A stretch of 64,000 bases of DNA from CAYPIE01 sp964410665 (GCA_964410665.1 CAYPIE010000021.1:1-64000); one strand, 5' to 3'; numbered from the stretch's first letter, positions 18,321 through 27,484 are shown. The notes: generated from the sequence alone by a model not told the origin. A program made the numbers and translations.

Positions 18321-19141
18321 GCGCTCTCCTGGGGCGACGCCTGCAACGGCGGGGAAGCGAACGCGAGTTCGCGAATTTCCACCAACGGCATCGTCCCCCC
18401 TGCGTGCAACAACACCCGAGCGCCCACGCCGCGCACCGGGGCATCATCCCCCCCGACCCAGTCGGCAGCCCGGCCAAGTCGCAGTTGATCGTCACGCTGC
18501 TGGTGGGTGTCCGGGTAGAGGCCGGGCAAAAGTACGTCGCCCGCGGAACCGTTGCGTAGCACCAGATGGGCAGGCACAAAGACCAGATCCCGGGGCCGGC
18601 GTGGCGGACCGATCGAGAGAGATTCGACCTGCTCCAGGGGTACCCAACAATACTGCCCATTGGAACCGTGCACCTCCAGAACCGTCGCGAACAGGTCATC
18701 CCCGTCGCGGAGGAGGTCGACCCCCTCGCCGTTCAGGGTGGCGCTCAAGGTTGGCGCTTGCTGGTTCGCCTGGTCGAGGAGCTGGTCGCCACCGGGCCGG
18801 TCACCGGCGGCATACTGCTTGAGTGCGTGGAGGCGTTGTTCCACATGGTCCGGGACGTCGTCGAGGAAACGTGGGCGAGCCTGGCCGACCAAGACTTGCC
18901 GGCGAACTCGTTCGGCGGCGATGGCCCGTTGATAAAGGCCGATCGCCGCCGCCGCGGCGGGCTCATCCAGAGTGATGGCATCGAGCTGCTTCTCCGCCCG
19001 GTCGAAATCGCCGGCGAAGAAGAGTAGTTCACAAAAAAACAAGCGGGTGCCAGCGTTGGCTGGGTCGGCCTTGACTGCCGCTGTTTGTGCCTGGATTGCT
19101 ACTTGCAGTTGACCGGCCTCGAACAGTTCGCTGGCATTCAT
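18317..19141 (-). CDS. tagJ: Type VI secretion accessory protein TagJ (ImpE-like)
   Basis: 274 residues from ATG 19141 (MNASELFEAGQLQVA). A GTG at 19240 also opens the frame, but its ribosome site would abut the codon. The N-terminal half is TPR-like helices (AVKADPANAGTRLFFCELLF, GDFDRAEKQLDAI), and the C-terminal half is the beta-rich ImpE domain (YCWVPLEQVESL, RDLVFVPAHL). In Pseudomonas the homologue binds the TssB N-terminal helix and is thought to assist sheath recycling by ClpV. It sits between hcp and tssE, with stem-loops upstream that may lower its expression relative to hcp. Confidence 0.88.
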   Translation of the reverse strand: MNASELFEAGQLQVAIQAQTAAVKADPANAGTRLFFCELLFFAGDFDRAEKQLDAITLDEPAAAAAIGLYQRAIAAERVRRQVLVGQARPRFLDDVPDHVEQRLHALKQYAAGDRPGGDQLLDQANQQAPTLSATLNGEGVDLLRDGDDLFATVLEVHGSNGQYCWVPLEQVESLSIGPPRRPRDLVFVPAHLVLRNGSAGDVLLPGLYPDTHQQRDDQLRLGRAADWVGGDDAPVRGVGARVLLHAGGTMPLVEIRELAFASPPLQASPQESA

Positions 19142-19207
19142 GGGATGGCTTGCCTTTGCAACGGGGGTTTCCGGGGCCGGACATGCATTCGGTTGGCGGA
19201 GAACTTT

Positions 19208-19243
19208 CCGGGTCCGAAGGCCCGGGGTGGCCGGGGCCACCCC
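19208..19243 (-). terminator. Two adjacent stem-loops between hcp and tagJ
   Basis: Reading in the direction of transcription, GGGGTGGC (19243-19236) pairs with GCCACCCC (19231-19224) over a 4-base loop. It is followed by CCGGG/CCCGG (19225-19221 and 19212-19208) closing on a TTCG tetraloop. Such stable hairpins after hcp could partly terminate transcription or protect the hcp message, which is usually the most abundant T6SS transcript. No T-run follows, so full termination is doubtful. Confidence 0.5.
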
Positions 19244-19259
19244 TCCAGGACGGGTGCGC

Positions 19260-19742
19260 TTACTTGGTGTTTTCCTTCAGATTCCACGAACCAATTTCCG
19301 GAGAATCCAGCCCGCCGTCGGTCTTCTGCGGCTTGAGCTCATACTTGATCTTCGCAAAGTTGATCGAGAACGAATCCATCGGACGGCTGTCACCGCCGGA
19401 GCTGCCACTGCTCTGGTAGCTCGAAATCAGCACATCTTCCATCGTAATGGTATAGTATTCTTGCGGATCCTCGCCCGACTTGCGGACGTGTAGGACGGCC
19501 TTCTTAATGTGCTTCCCATTGGCACAGAAGAGCATGAGGGTTGGGCTCGACTTGTTGGCCGTGGTCGTGAAACTCAAGTCGGAGAAGGAAACCTTACCAG
19601 CCCCGCCGCCGCCGCCAGAGGCGAAGCTGCCGACGTTGTTACAGCCCCAGGAAAAGGAATCGATCTCGATCGTTTCTTTCAACGCCTTGTCGCTCGATTC
19701 ACCCTTGACACCGTCAATTTCCAGCAGGTAGTCACTCGCCAT
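19260..19742 (-). CDS. hcp: Type VI secretion tube protein Hcp (TssD)
   Basis: 160 residues from ATG 19742, preceded by GGAG at 8 bases; a longer frame to 19793 lacks such a site. The product starts MASDYLLEIDGVKGESSD, with the Hcp-family segment IEIDSFSWGCNN, a Gly-rich loop, GKVSFSDLSFTT, and YYTITMEDVLISSYQSSGS. Hcp hexamers stack into the inner tube that is propelled through the sheath. It is expected to be strongly expressed and to be secreted when the system fires. It is monocistronic-looking within the run, with a gap of 160 bases to tssC and hairpins after it. Confidence 0.94.
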   Translation of the reverse strand: MASDYLLEIDGVKGESSDKALKETIEIDSFSWGCNNVGSFASGGGGGAGKVSFSDLSFTTTANKSSPTLMLFCANGKHIKKAVLHVRKSGEDPQEYYTITMEDVLISSYQSSGSSGGDSRPMDSFSINFAKIKYELKPQKTDGGLDSPEIGSWNLKENTK

Positions 19743-19902
19743 GATCGGAACTCCAGAATTGCGTTCATGATTGGCCCGGTCGGGTTTGCTCACGGTCGAG
19801 AACCACTCTCTTCGATGAGTCCGTCAGCAATCCCCTCCACTAAGTTGATGCAGAACCGACCACCTAGCGGACGAAAAAGCCGCGCGTCGGCCAAGAATAC
19901 GG

Positions 19903-21402
19903 TCACTGGCCCAATTGCTTGGCCACCAGGTGCATGGCGATTTCCAGTCCTTCGAGCTGGTAGTGCGGCTGCATATAAGCTTGGGCACGATAGAAGCCCG
20001 GCTGACCGGGGACATCCTGGACCTCGACCCGGGCCGACTGCAACGGTCGCATCGCCTTGTCCTCATCACTGGCATTCTCGGGGCTCGCCAGGGTATAGTT
20101 GTTGATCCAACGGTTAAGCCACTTGTGCATATCCTCACGCGACATAAACGAGCCCAGCCGGTTGCGGACCATCACCTTGAGGAAGTGGGCAAAACGAGAC
20201 AAGCACAAGATCAGGTTGAACCGTGCCATCAGAGCCGCGTTCGCCGTGGCAAAGTCCTCGTAATACACTTTGGGATTCTGACACGACTGAGCACCGATAA
20301 AGGCTGCGAAGTCGCGGCCCTTACAGTGGATCAATGGTAAGAAGCCCAGGTCGGACAGCTCCTTCTCCCGGCGCTCGGTAATGCCGACCTCGGTCGGGCA
20401 CTTCATGGCAATATCGCCGTCATCGGTCGGGAAAGTACAGACCGGCAGGCCCTCGACCTTGCCACCGCCCTCCACGCCTCGACTCCGGGCCAGCCAACCA
20501 AACTTGCTGAAGGCATCGGTGATCCGGGTGGCGTAGGCCCAGGCCGAGCTCATCCACTGGTACTTGTCGTGATTGGTCCCGTCGACATCCTCTTCGAAAT
20601 TAAATTCTTCCACGGGTGTATACTTTTGCCCGTAGGGGTAACGGGCCAGCACGCGCGGCATGGTCAGGGCGGTGTACCGGGAGTCCTCCGACATGCGGAA
20701 CGATTTCCAGGGGGCGTAGTCCACCGTGGAAAAGATCTTGGCCAGGTCGCGTGGCTTGGTCAATTCGGAGAAGCTGTCTAAGTTAAACGCGAGCGGACTA
20801 GCCGCGGCCACGAATGGAGCATGCGCCGCCGCTGCGATGCCGGCAATGTTTTCCAGGAGCTTGACGTCCATGGCCCGCTTGCAGTCGAACTCGTAGTCGC
20901 CGACCAGCATGCCGTAGGGATTGCCCCCAAGCGTCCCATACTCCTCTTCATAAAGCTGCTTAAACAAAAAACTCTGGTCGAATTCGACGGCGTTGGCCAG
21001 GTCTTTCTGCACCTCTTCTTTGGAGGCGTTGAGCACGCGGATCTGCAGCTTCTCACCGGTTTCGGACTGATGCACCAGATAATGCAAGCCGCGCCAAGTT
21101 CCCTCGAGCTTTTGATAAGCCGAGTGATGCATCACCTCGTTGAGTTGTTTGGTCAGCTTTTGATCGATCTGACTGATCCAAACTTTAAGGGTTTTCTCAA
21201 AATCGGCGCTGACCGTCTGCCCAGGTTGGGCCATCAAGTGATTGACATACTCGCTCAAGGCATCCAGACCGCGCTGGCGAACCTCGGCGTTTTCCTCGAG
21301 CCGCATTCCGGCGGTGACGTCGGTAAGCCAGGAAGAACCGTCAAAGGTTGTGGCTTCACCGGAGCGTTCCGGCTGTTCCGAAGCGGAGGTTGCTGTACTC
21401 AT
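19903..21402 (-). CDS. tssC: Type VI secretion sheath large subunit TssC (VipB)
   Basis: 499 residues, normal for TssC. Family signatures include KLEGTWRGLHYLVHQSETG, EYGTLGGNPYGMLVGDYEF, and the C-terminal QLEGLEIAMHLVAKQLGQ. TssC with TssB builds the contractile sheath around the Hcp tube. Its ATG overlaps the tssB stop (ATGA), so the two sheath subunits are translationally coupled in the order B then C. Confidence 0.96.
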   Translation of the reverse strand: MSTATSASEQPERSGEATTFDGSSWLTDVTAGMRLEENAEVRQRGLDALSEYVNHLMAQPGQTVSADFEKTLKVWISQIDQKLTKQLNEVMHHSAYQKLEGTWRGLHYLVHQSETGEKLQIRVLNASKEEVQKDLANAVEFDQSFLFKQLYEEEYGTLGGNPYGMLVGDYEFDCKRAMDVKLLENIAGIAAAAHAPFVAAASPLAFNLDSFSELTKPRDLAKIFSTVDYAPWKSFRMSEDSRYTALTMPRVLARYPYGQKYTPVEEFNFEEDVDGTNHDKYQWMSSAWAYATRITDAFSKFGWLARSRGVEGGGKVEGLPVCTFPTDDGDIAMKCPTEVGITERREKELSDLGFLPLIHCKGRDFAAFIGAQSCQNPKVYYEDFATANAALMARFNLILCLSRFAHFLKVMVRNRLGSFMSREDMHKWLNRWINNYTLASPENASDEDKAMRPLQSARVEVQDVPGQPGFYRAQAYMQPHYQLEGLEIAMHLVAKQLGQ

Positions 21403-21953
21403 TCACTCGCCTCCTTATCGCTATCGGCCTTGGATTCTTCGGCGGGAGGATTCTCTTGCTCAAGCAGCTTGGCGATGGCGTCGCGGTTCTCGGTGTTGGC
21501 CAACACTTGTTCGAGCAAAGCAACCAGGTTGTCCTTGCCCTCGGTTTTACTCAGTAAGTATTCAAACTTCTTGCGAGTCTCGAGCAACTCGCGTAAGACC
21601 GGGATTTGTTTGGCAATCTCAGCCGGGGAGAAGTCGGCCATGGACTTAAAGTTCAACTCAACATTCAGCATCTGATCAGGCTGGCCAGAGATCTGATCCG
21701 CGACCCGAAAGGCCACGCGCGGGGCCGAACGAGCAAGCACATCATTGAAATTATCACGATCGATGGGTACAAAACGACGTTCCTTGTAGGCTTTGCGTGC
21801 CCCCTCAGCCGGCTGACCAGATAGATCGGCCATGACGCCGACGACAAATGGCAGCTCGGGAATCTCCATCGCATCGCCCTTATAAACCGAGGCTTCGATC
21901 TTCACTCGCGGCGGACGGACGCGCTTGAGCTTTTCCTGATAGCTATCTGGCAT
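21399..21953 (-). CDS. tssB: Type VI secretion sheath small subunit TssB (VipA)
   Basis: 184 residues from ATG 21953, with TAGGAG 7 bases upstream; the open frame to 22019 is leader. The start MPDSYQEKLKRVRPPRVKIE, then ELPFVVGVMADLSG, are diagnostic for TssB. It interlocks with TssC to form the sheath, and in other systems its N-terminal helix is the docking site for TagJ. First gene of the minus-strand T6SS run, divergent from tssA. Confidence 0.95.
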   Translation of the reverse strand: MPDSYQEKLKRVRPPRVKIEASVYKGDAMEIPELPFVVGVMADLSGQPAEGARKAYKERRFVPIDRDNFNDVLARSAPRVAFRVADQISGQPDQMLNVELNFKSMADFSPAEIAKQIPVLRELLETRKKFEYLLSKTEGKDNLVALLEQVLANTENRDAIAKLLEQENPPAEESKADSDKEASE

Positions 21954-22231
21954 GTAACAACTCCTAACTCGAAACGTGACATTGGTTGTGGAACAACCAC
22001 CCAGCCGGATTGCGAACATGAGGGGTGAACGAAGCCTGAGACAGCGCGGTCAATCTTACAACCAAGAATGAATCCTGACAAGCATCCGCGCCCTTGGTTC
22101 GGACGGCCCGGAGGAAACGGTGATGCCATCCGCAAGGTTAGCTTCTATGTTCACTTACGAAGAACCGGCCCCATCAAGGGGATGATGCAATCGCCACGAC
22201 CAAGGCGGACAAATGCCGATGACGGAAGGCC
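21954..22231. promoter_or_regulatory. Divergent tssB / tssA intergenic region
   Basis: About 280 bases separate the starts of tssB (-) and tssA (+), so this region must drive the main T6SS transcript and tssA. I see no clear sigma-54 (GG-N10-GC) or sigma-70 box and no strong symmetry. Confidence 0.35.
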
Positions 22232-23308
22232 ATGATGTCGCAGCCAAGCACGTTCAATTTGGATGCACTGGTCGCTCCGATTCCCGGGGATGACCCAGCC
22301 GGTAAACCCACTGCTTATGCAGAGATGCAGCAGCTCTTGACGAGTCGCAACAACCGCGACTGGAAGGAGGTGCGCGACCGGGCAATTCGCATCTTGACCT
22401 CGGAGTCAAAAAACCTGGAAGTCGCGGGAGAATTGGTCATCGCACTTACCGGAGAGCACGGATTCAGCGGTCTCCGCGCGGGACTGGCCCTGCTAGGACG
22501 GCTTTATAGCGAATGTTGGGATCGTTTGTATCCCCGCTTGGAAGACGATCAAGTTGAGGAGGAATCCCTGGAGTCCTTACGCAGTGGGGTTATGCGGGTA
22601 TTAAATGATGGTTCGGTTGGCTTCCGCCGGGTGGGTGTAAAGTTACCTTTACTCCTGCAAGAGTTGCCGCTGTTGGCCGTCCGCGGAGCTGGTCAGCGCG
22701 ATATCACCGATCGATTTAGTTATATTGATACTATTAGTCCTGAGCGTAAGCAAGTCTTTGAAGACGCGATTCCGCAGGTAGACATTGACCAGACCCGCGC
22801 GGTCCTGGCGGAGCTTGCCCAATGCCAGACCGAGCTGACCAACCTGAGCACAATTCTGGATGAGCGGTTAACCGTCGACTATTCCCCCAATCTGCAACCG
22901 AGTACGGAACGGCTGAATCTGGGTGGAGCGATGGAGAATTGTCGCAAACTGGCCGAGTCGGTGCTCAAACAACGCGGCGAGCCGCTACAAGCACCGCTGA
23001 CGCCTTCCGTCGAGTCGATCGAAGCTGTCGCATCGACTGCCGATCCCGAGGATTCACCCCCGTCCTCGGGGGTATCTCCCATGCAGGTGTTTACTCCGGG
23101 CGCCACCCGGGCCGAACTGTTTGCTCAGATTGAGCAGATTGCTCAGGCCTTTGAACAGCTTGAGCAGCAGAGCGTTGTTCCTGTTCTGCTGCGTCGTGCC
23201 ATTCGCCTCGGCAAGATGCCCCTTGCCGAACTTATGAAGGAACTTCTCAACGATGATAAGCTCCGCGAAGAGATCGAACGAAAGCAACAAGAAGAAGCCG
23301 ACGATTGA
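22232..23308 (+). CDS. tssA: Type VI secretion assembly protein TssA
   Basis: 358 residues; ATG 22232 is followed at once by a second ATG (22235), and GGAAGG suits the second slightly better. The N-terminal ImpA domain is clear: LVAPIPGDDPAGKP, RDWKEVRDRAIRIL, and LLGRLYSECWDRLYP. The C-terminal part is more variable and Gln/Glu-rich. TssA helps recruit the baseplate and primes sheath and tube polymerisation. It is encoded opposite to tssB and converges on tssK. Confidence 0.92.
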   Translation: MMSQPSTFNLDALVAPIPGDDPAGKPTAYAEMQQLLTSRNNRDWKEVRDRAIRILTSESKNLEVAGELVIALTGEHGFSGLRAGLALLGRLYSECWDRLYPRLEDDQVEEESLESLRSGVMRVLNDGSVGFRRVGVKLPLLLQELPLLAVRGAGQRDITDRFSYIDTISPERKQVFEDAIPQVDIDQTRAVLAELAQCQTELTNLSTILDERLTVDYSPNLQPSTERLNLGGAMENCRKLAESVLKQRGEPLQAPLTPSVESIEAVASTADPEDSPPSSGVSPMQVFTPGATRAELFAQIEQIAQAFEQLEQQSVVPVLLRRAIRLGKMPLAELMKELLNDDKLREEIERKQQEEADD

Positions 23309-23329
23309 TCGGTTTGACCGCGGCCAGAG

Positions 23330-24748
23330 CTAACCAAGACGCGTTGCCGGCAGGACAAACAAGGTGAATCGGAAAGTCGCCACCTCCGATTCGGTTTCGA
23401 TCGTCACTTGTTCTTGCCCCTCGAAGTTGCCCAGAGCTCTTTTCAAGTCCAGCCGGATGGCCAACGATAAGGAGTCCTGCACCTTCTGCCAGTCGGCCTG
23501 GGGCTCGCGACTTAGCTCGAAATATGTCCAGCCAGCTGGGAGATCGCGCGGCGGGTTGCTTGCCGGGGTAAACATCATCCCAGGTTCCCCGCGCCGAAAA
23601 AGCCGTTCGACCTGATCGGCCGCGCCAATCTTCATGCCCAGCTTTTCCGGCCGAGTCAGCAGGCGAACACAGTCGGCAGAGGACAACTGGGGCACGCGGA
23701 CACCGAGGAACATCTGCCAGTCCGACTGCAACCAATCCCGGTCGAGACTGACCACCATGCGAGTCCCCTCGCCGACAAAGGTTCGTTCCAGCACGACCGG
23801 CTCTTCAACCTGGTTCAACAATCGATCGAGGAGCCGTTTGAGTTCCTGGAACACCCGCCCCAGGTCATCATGGTCATAACGCGGCAGCTCTGGGCAGCGT
23901 CGGTCTGGGGCGAAGATGGCCAGTTGGCCAACAATGCGGCAAAGGTCGCGGTAGGCCTCCAGGGGGTGGATGCCGGGGATGAAGGCGGTGGCGTCGAGCA
24001 CCGCGGCAGCCTCGTGAAGGATGCGTAATTGGGCGACCTTGACCGCGTCGCCGGGGGAGCGGCTGTCTAAAGTGATTCCCCGGGAGACCACCTGGGCAGC
24101 GAGAAGTTCGCTTTTTTTCCGCAGCCGGAAGTAGAGTTGTTGCAGTATATCCTCTTGAAGGCCCCGCCAGGCAGCGCTGCTAAGCAGCGCGGGGATATAG
24201 TCAGGATCGATCTCGGGAGGTGCTTCGGGGCGGTCGGCTTTGGTGAGCCGAGCCAGGGTCAACACCTCGTAGCCCGCTTCATCCCCGGCGGTGGTCAGCA
24301 GGCGAGCCTGCAGCGCCTGGAACTTGAGGGGTTGCGGATTGGTGCCGGTGTTTTCATCCTCAATAGGGAGGGTCAACACCTGGAAACGTCCGGGTTGGCC
24401 GGGCTGCTCCAAGTTGGCCGAGCTTGGCCGCAGCCGCGGCACGGCCAGTCGGACCTCAACCCGTGCGTTTTGCTGCAGGACCGGTTGCAGGTCTAAGCTC
24501 AATGGATAGGTCAATTCGGCAAGCACGACCAAGGTCCCATCACGAAGCCGGGCCTCGAGTTCGCGAACGACAAACTGTCCGCTGGCCAGAGCGTCGGGAT
24601 CGATGATTAGGCGATGGATCCCCCAATAATAGTGCTGGCTCCAGCCGATATGCTGATGGAGCAGCCATTGATCGTGTCGGGCCGCCGCCTGAAAATGCTG
24701 CGGGCGAAGGAACATCCCCTCGTCCCAGTGGACGGCTTTGGAGGTCAT
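23330..24748 (-). CDS. tssK: Type VI secretion baseplate protein TssK
   Basis: 472 residues. The start VHWDEGMFLRPQHFQ is the TssK signature, followed by HHxGW-like QHIGWSQHYYWGIHRL. A ribosome site AGGAG lies 9 bases upstream. TssK trimers link the TssF-TssG wedges to the TssL-TssM membrane complex. It is a single-gene minus-strand unit between tssA and tssL. Confidence 0.93.
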   Translation of the reverse strand: MTSKAVHWDEGMFLRPQHFQAAARHDQWLLHQHIGWSQHYYWGIHRLIIDPDALASGQFVVRELEARLRDGTLVVLAELTYPLSLDLQPVLQQNARVEVRLAVPRLRPSSANLEQPGQPGRFQVLTLPIEDENTGTNPQPLKFQALQARLLTTAGDEAGYEVLTLARLTKADRPEAPPEIDPDYIPALLSSAAWRGLQEDILQQLYFRLRKKSELLAAQVVSRGITLDSRSPGDAVKVAQLRILHEAAAVLDATAFIPGIHPLEAYRDLCRIVGQLAIFAPDRRCPELPRYDHDDLGRVFQELKRLLDRLLNQVEEPVVLERTFVGEGTRMVVSLDRDWLQSDWQMFLGVRVPQLSSADCVRLLTRPEKLGMKIGAADQVERLFRRGEPGMMFTPASNPPRDLPAGWTYFELSREPQADWQKVQDSLSLAIRLDLKRALGNFEGQEQVTIETESEVATFRFTLFVLPATRLG

Positions 24749-24908
24749 CAGATTTGGCTCCTAGAGGGTCGCGTTGCCCAGAAGCGACCGTTGACAGGGG
24801 TCGCTCGTCGGTTATCAGTAGGGAATTCGTTGCGAAAACCAACTCCTTCCCACCACACCATCGTGCGCCATCCCCTGGGGTGCGGGCTCGAGTCGGGAGA
24901 TGCTGGCA

Positions 24909-25559
24909 ATGCCTGAGGAATTACGCAAGCTGGTCGATCCAGTACTCCAACAGGGCCTGGAACTCCATACCCGACTCCAGCGTGGTGAACGCCCTAGCCT
25001 GGCCGCGGAGCAACTTGCCCTCAAACGTTTACTGGGGTTCGCGGATCAACCAACCCCCTGGGGCACCGATACGCGAACGGGCTTCCTAGGCTTGCGATAC
25101 GCCTTAACTTGCTGGTTGGATGAATTGTTTATCCAGCACTCTCCAGCCTTCTGGGCCGATCAATGGAACGAAGATAAGCTGGAAATGGCCCTGTTTGACT
25201 CCCAACTGCGCTATTCGGAATTTTGGGAACAGGTGCGGCTTGCCGAGAAGGTCCCCGACGGCGGCGCTGCTCTGGAGACCTTTTGGCTGTGTGTGGTTTT
25301 GGGCTTTCGCGGCGCCCGCGGCCAGCAACCGGATACGTTACGCGAATGGGCCAACGCCATGCGAACTCGTGCCGCCGCCAACCTACCACCGGAACCGCCC
25401 AGCCCCCCCGAACAAGCGCCCACTGCCAACGCCCCGCTTCTGTTGGGGGTAGCCGCCTACCGGAACATGGTTTGGTGGCTGACCTTTGGCATCCTTCTGA
25501 GCGTTCCCTTGGTCCTGCTCATGCTCACTCTGCTCAACTACGCGGGAGAGAAACCATGA
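24909..25559 (+). CDS. tssL: Type VI secretion membrane protein TssL (DotU-like)
   Basis: 216 residues from ATG 24909, preceded by GGGAG at 9 bases; ATG 24900 would overlap that site. The N-terminal cytoplasmic helical domain has RYALTCWLDELFIQHSP and TFWLCVVLGFRGA, typical of DotU/TssL. One membrane helix near the C-terminus (WLTFGILLSVPLVLLMLTLL) anchors it. There is no fused peptidoglycan-binding domain. Its stop overlaps the tssM start (ATGA). TssL docks the baseplate through TssK and pairs with TssM. Confidence 0.9.
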   Translation: MPEELRKLVDPVLQQGLELHTRLQRGERPSLAAEQLALKRLLGFADQPTPWGTDTRTGFLGLRYALTCWLDELFIQHSPAFWADQWNEDKLEMALFDSQLRYSEFWEQVRLAEKVPDGGAALETFWLCVVLGFRGARGQQPDTLREWANAMRTRAAANLPPEPPSPPEQAPTANAPLLLGVAAYRNMVWWLTFGILLSVPLVLLMLTLLNYAGEKP

Positions 25560-27217
25560 ATCCGTGGACTCTACTAATGCGCCTGTTCCGCTGGTTGGGC
25601 CGATTACTGTTGCCCATGCTGGGTCCTCCCCGTTTGTCGGGAACCACCTTCTGGATTGTTCATGTCCTGGTGGTAGCCGCCATCCTCGTCGGGTTGTGGT
25701 GGTTACAGCAGAGGTGGATGGAGATCGGACGCAATCTGACGCCCTACGCGCCTGAACTGTTACGCGAAATCTGGTTGCCGCTTCTGGTTCTAGCAATCTA
25801 TTTGCTTTGCTGGCTCGGTTATTGGCTTTATCAATTACTGCAACCGGTCGAGCCGTATATCCCCTTCCCCGATCTCGAGGAGGCATGGAACGCCATCACC
25901 GCGGAGCTCCATAAAGCAGGAATCGACCCCTATGATACCCCGATCTACGTTCTGTTCGGACAATTGCCCAAGGATGAAGCCAGCTTCTTTACCAGCCTGC
26001 TGATCCGCCCCGAGGTGACGGCGGTCCCCTCGCGGACCGCCCCAGTCCGCTGCTACGCACATCGCCAGGCGATTTTTCTCGTTTGTAACGGGGTGACCCT
26101 GCTGGAACAAATCGATCGGCAAGCCTTCGTCGCCACTTCCGAGCAAGCAGATGATGAACAATCCATTGCCTTTGATCCCGCACAATCGATCAAGATGGGG
26201 CAATCGATTGCCATGTCCATGTCGCATGGGTCCCGCGGTTCACTGGCAGCGATGGGGGGCAACTTTTCGGAGATCCAGGCAATCATCCGTCAAGCGCAGG
26301 CCGAGGGCCGTCCCTTGAATGAGGAGGAAAAAGCCGAGATTCGCCGACTGTCGCATCCCGAGGACCAGCCGCGCCGTTCCCCAGCTGGCGCTGCCGCAAA
26401 CAAACAACCCCGCTTGCACGTCTTGCAAGATGCCATGACCGTCGCAGAGCAAACCGCCCGGATGAGTTATCTTTTGCGACGGGTTGCCGAGACGCGTTGG
26501 CCACTCTGTCCACTCAACGGGGCGATTGTGCTGCTCTCCGCGCGACAGGCAACCCAGGAACACATTGCCGCGCAGCTTGGGGTGATTGCCCGGCAAGACC
26601 TACTCAACCTGATCACGGCTGCCCGGTTGCGTTTTCCCACCTATGTGTTGCTCACCGAACTCGATGAGTTGCCCGGGGCCAACGAGTTTCTGCGCCGTTT
26701 TGCGACCGTTGATCGACGCGATAAACGCCTCGGCAAAGGTTTCCCGCTAGAACCGGATTTACCGAGCGAGCAGCTGGCGCCCCGGGTGGAGGAAAGTGTG
26801 CGTTGGACCTTCGCCGGACTCCTCCCCTATGTGACCTACAAGCAGTTACGGGTCGAGACCGGCGATGAGACTGCGGTGAGTGAATCGATTCAGAGCAATG
26901 CAGCCCTGTTGGCCTTCTTGCGGGCGACGCGTACGCAGGCCGCGGCGATTGCTCGGATGGTGAGTCGAGCCGTGGTCCCCGATGGAACATGGCTCAACTT
27001 TGGCGGCTGCTACACGACTGCCCAGTACGAAGGGCGTAGCTTGTTCTTAAAAGATTTCTTTCGCAAGCTAGACAGCACCCAGAGTTATGTGGCTTGGACC
27101 GAGCAGGCCTTTGCCGAAGACGCTTGGTACGGACGGGCCGTCCGTCTGGGCTATCTTGCCCTGGGTGGGGTGGTGCTGGGAGTGATCGGCCTGGGAGTCT
27201 GGGTATACATCTCGTAG
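25556..27217 (+). CDS. tssM: TssM (IcmF)-like membrane protein, short form without a periplasmic domain
   Basis: 553 residues from ATG 25556, overlapping the tssL stop. The frame is open back to 25223 but that part is the tssL shadow. Two N-terminal membrane helices (FWIVHVLVVAAILVGLWW and WLPLLVLAIYLLCWLGYWL) enclose the expected hairpin. A cytoplasmic domain contains TssM-like VLLTELDELPGANEFLRRF. A third helix (LGYLALGGVVLGVIGLGVWV) ends the protein. Usual TssM proteins run to about 1,100 residues with a large periplasmic part after helix 3; here it is absent. The P-loop position reads IYVLFGQLPKDEASF, without GKS/T. Function as the TssL partner is inferred from position and topology. Confidence 0.78.
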   Translation: MNPWTLLMRLFRWLGRLLLPMLGPPRLSGTTFWIVHVLVVAAILVGLWWLQQRWMEIGRNLTPYAPELLREIWLPLLVLAIYLLCWLGYWLYQLLQPVEPYIPFPDLEEAWNAITAELHKAGIDPYDTPIYVLFGQLPKDEASFFTSLLIRPEVTAVPSRTAPVRCYAHRQAIFLVCNGVTLLEQIDRQAFVATSEQADDEQSIAFDPAQSIKMGQSIAMSMSHGSRGSLAAMGGNFSEIQAIIRQAQAEGRPLNEEEKAEIRRLSHPEDQPRRSPAGAAANKQPRLHVLQDAMTVAEQTARMSYLLRRVAETRWPLCPLNGAIVLLSARQATQEHIAAQLGVIARQDLLNLITAARLRFPTYVLLTELDELPGANEFLRRFATVDRRDKRLGKGFPLEPDLPSEQLAPRVEESVRWTFAGLLPYVTYKQLRVETGDETAVSESIQSNAALLAFLRATRTQAAAIARMVSRAVVPDGTWLNFGGCYTTAQYEGRSLFLKDFFRKLDSTQSYVAWTEQAFAEDAWYGRAVRLGYLALGGVVLGVIGLGVWVYIS

Positions 27218-27243
27218 TGCAAACGCGAATGCCATCCTGGCAA

Positions 27244-27259
27244 TAGGGCAACGGCCCTA
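27244..27259. terminator. Short bidirectional hairpin between tssM and iscX
   Basis: TAGGGC-AACG-GCCCTA, a perfect 6-bp stem with a 4-base loop, lies in the 48 bases between the convergent stops of tssM and iscX. It probably ends transcription from both sides. Confidence 0.5.
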
Positions 27260-27265
27260 AGACCC

Positions 27266-27484
27266 TCAGTCGTTGCCGTACTCATCCTTCCATTCTTCGT
27301 ACCAAGCCATTTGGATTGCTTCAAGAATCTTCTCATTAGAATCCTCAGGCTTTCCCGCAAAGTCCTCGAGATCTAAAATCCACTTATGCATATCGGTGAA
27401 GCGGACCGTCAGTGGGTCGAGGGTATCATAGCGGTCAAATAAGGCTTCGCCGAGCTCGCGATAATTCTGCCAGTTGAGTGCCAT
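27266..27484 (-). CDS. iscX: Iron-sulfur assembly protein IscX
   Basis: 72 residues. The sequence NYRELGEALFDRYDTLDP, then TVRFTDMHKWILDLEDF and SNEKILEAIQMAW, follows the compact IscX (YfhJ) pattern along its whole length. IscX binds IscS and modulates cluster assembly, possibly as an iron-dependent regulator. It is the last gene of the isc operon, 14 bases after hscA. In the classic order ferredoxin would lie between hscA and iscX; here it is absent. Confidence 0.93.
   Translation of the reverse strand: MALNWQNYRELGEALFDRYDTLDPLTVRFTDMHKWILDLEDFAGKPEDSNEKILEAIQMAWYEEWKDEYGND

Noticed and set aside
25223..25555. N-terminal extension of tssM
   Set aside because: This part is out of phase with, and inside, the tssL coding region; ATG 25556 overlapping the tssL stop is the natural start.
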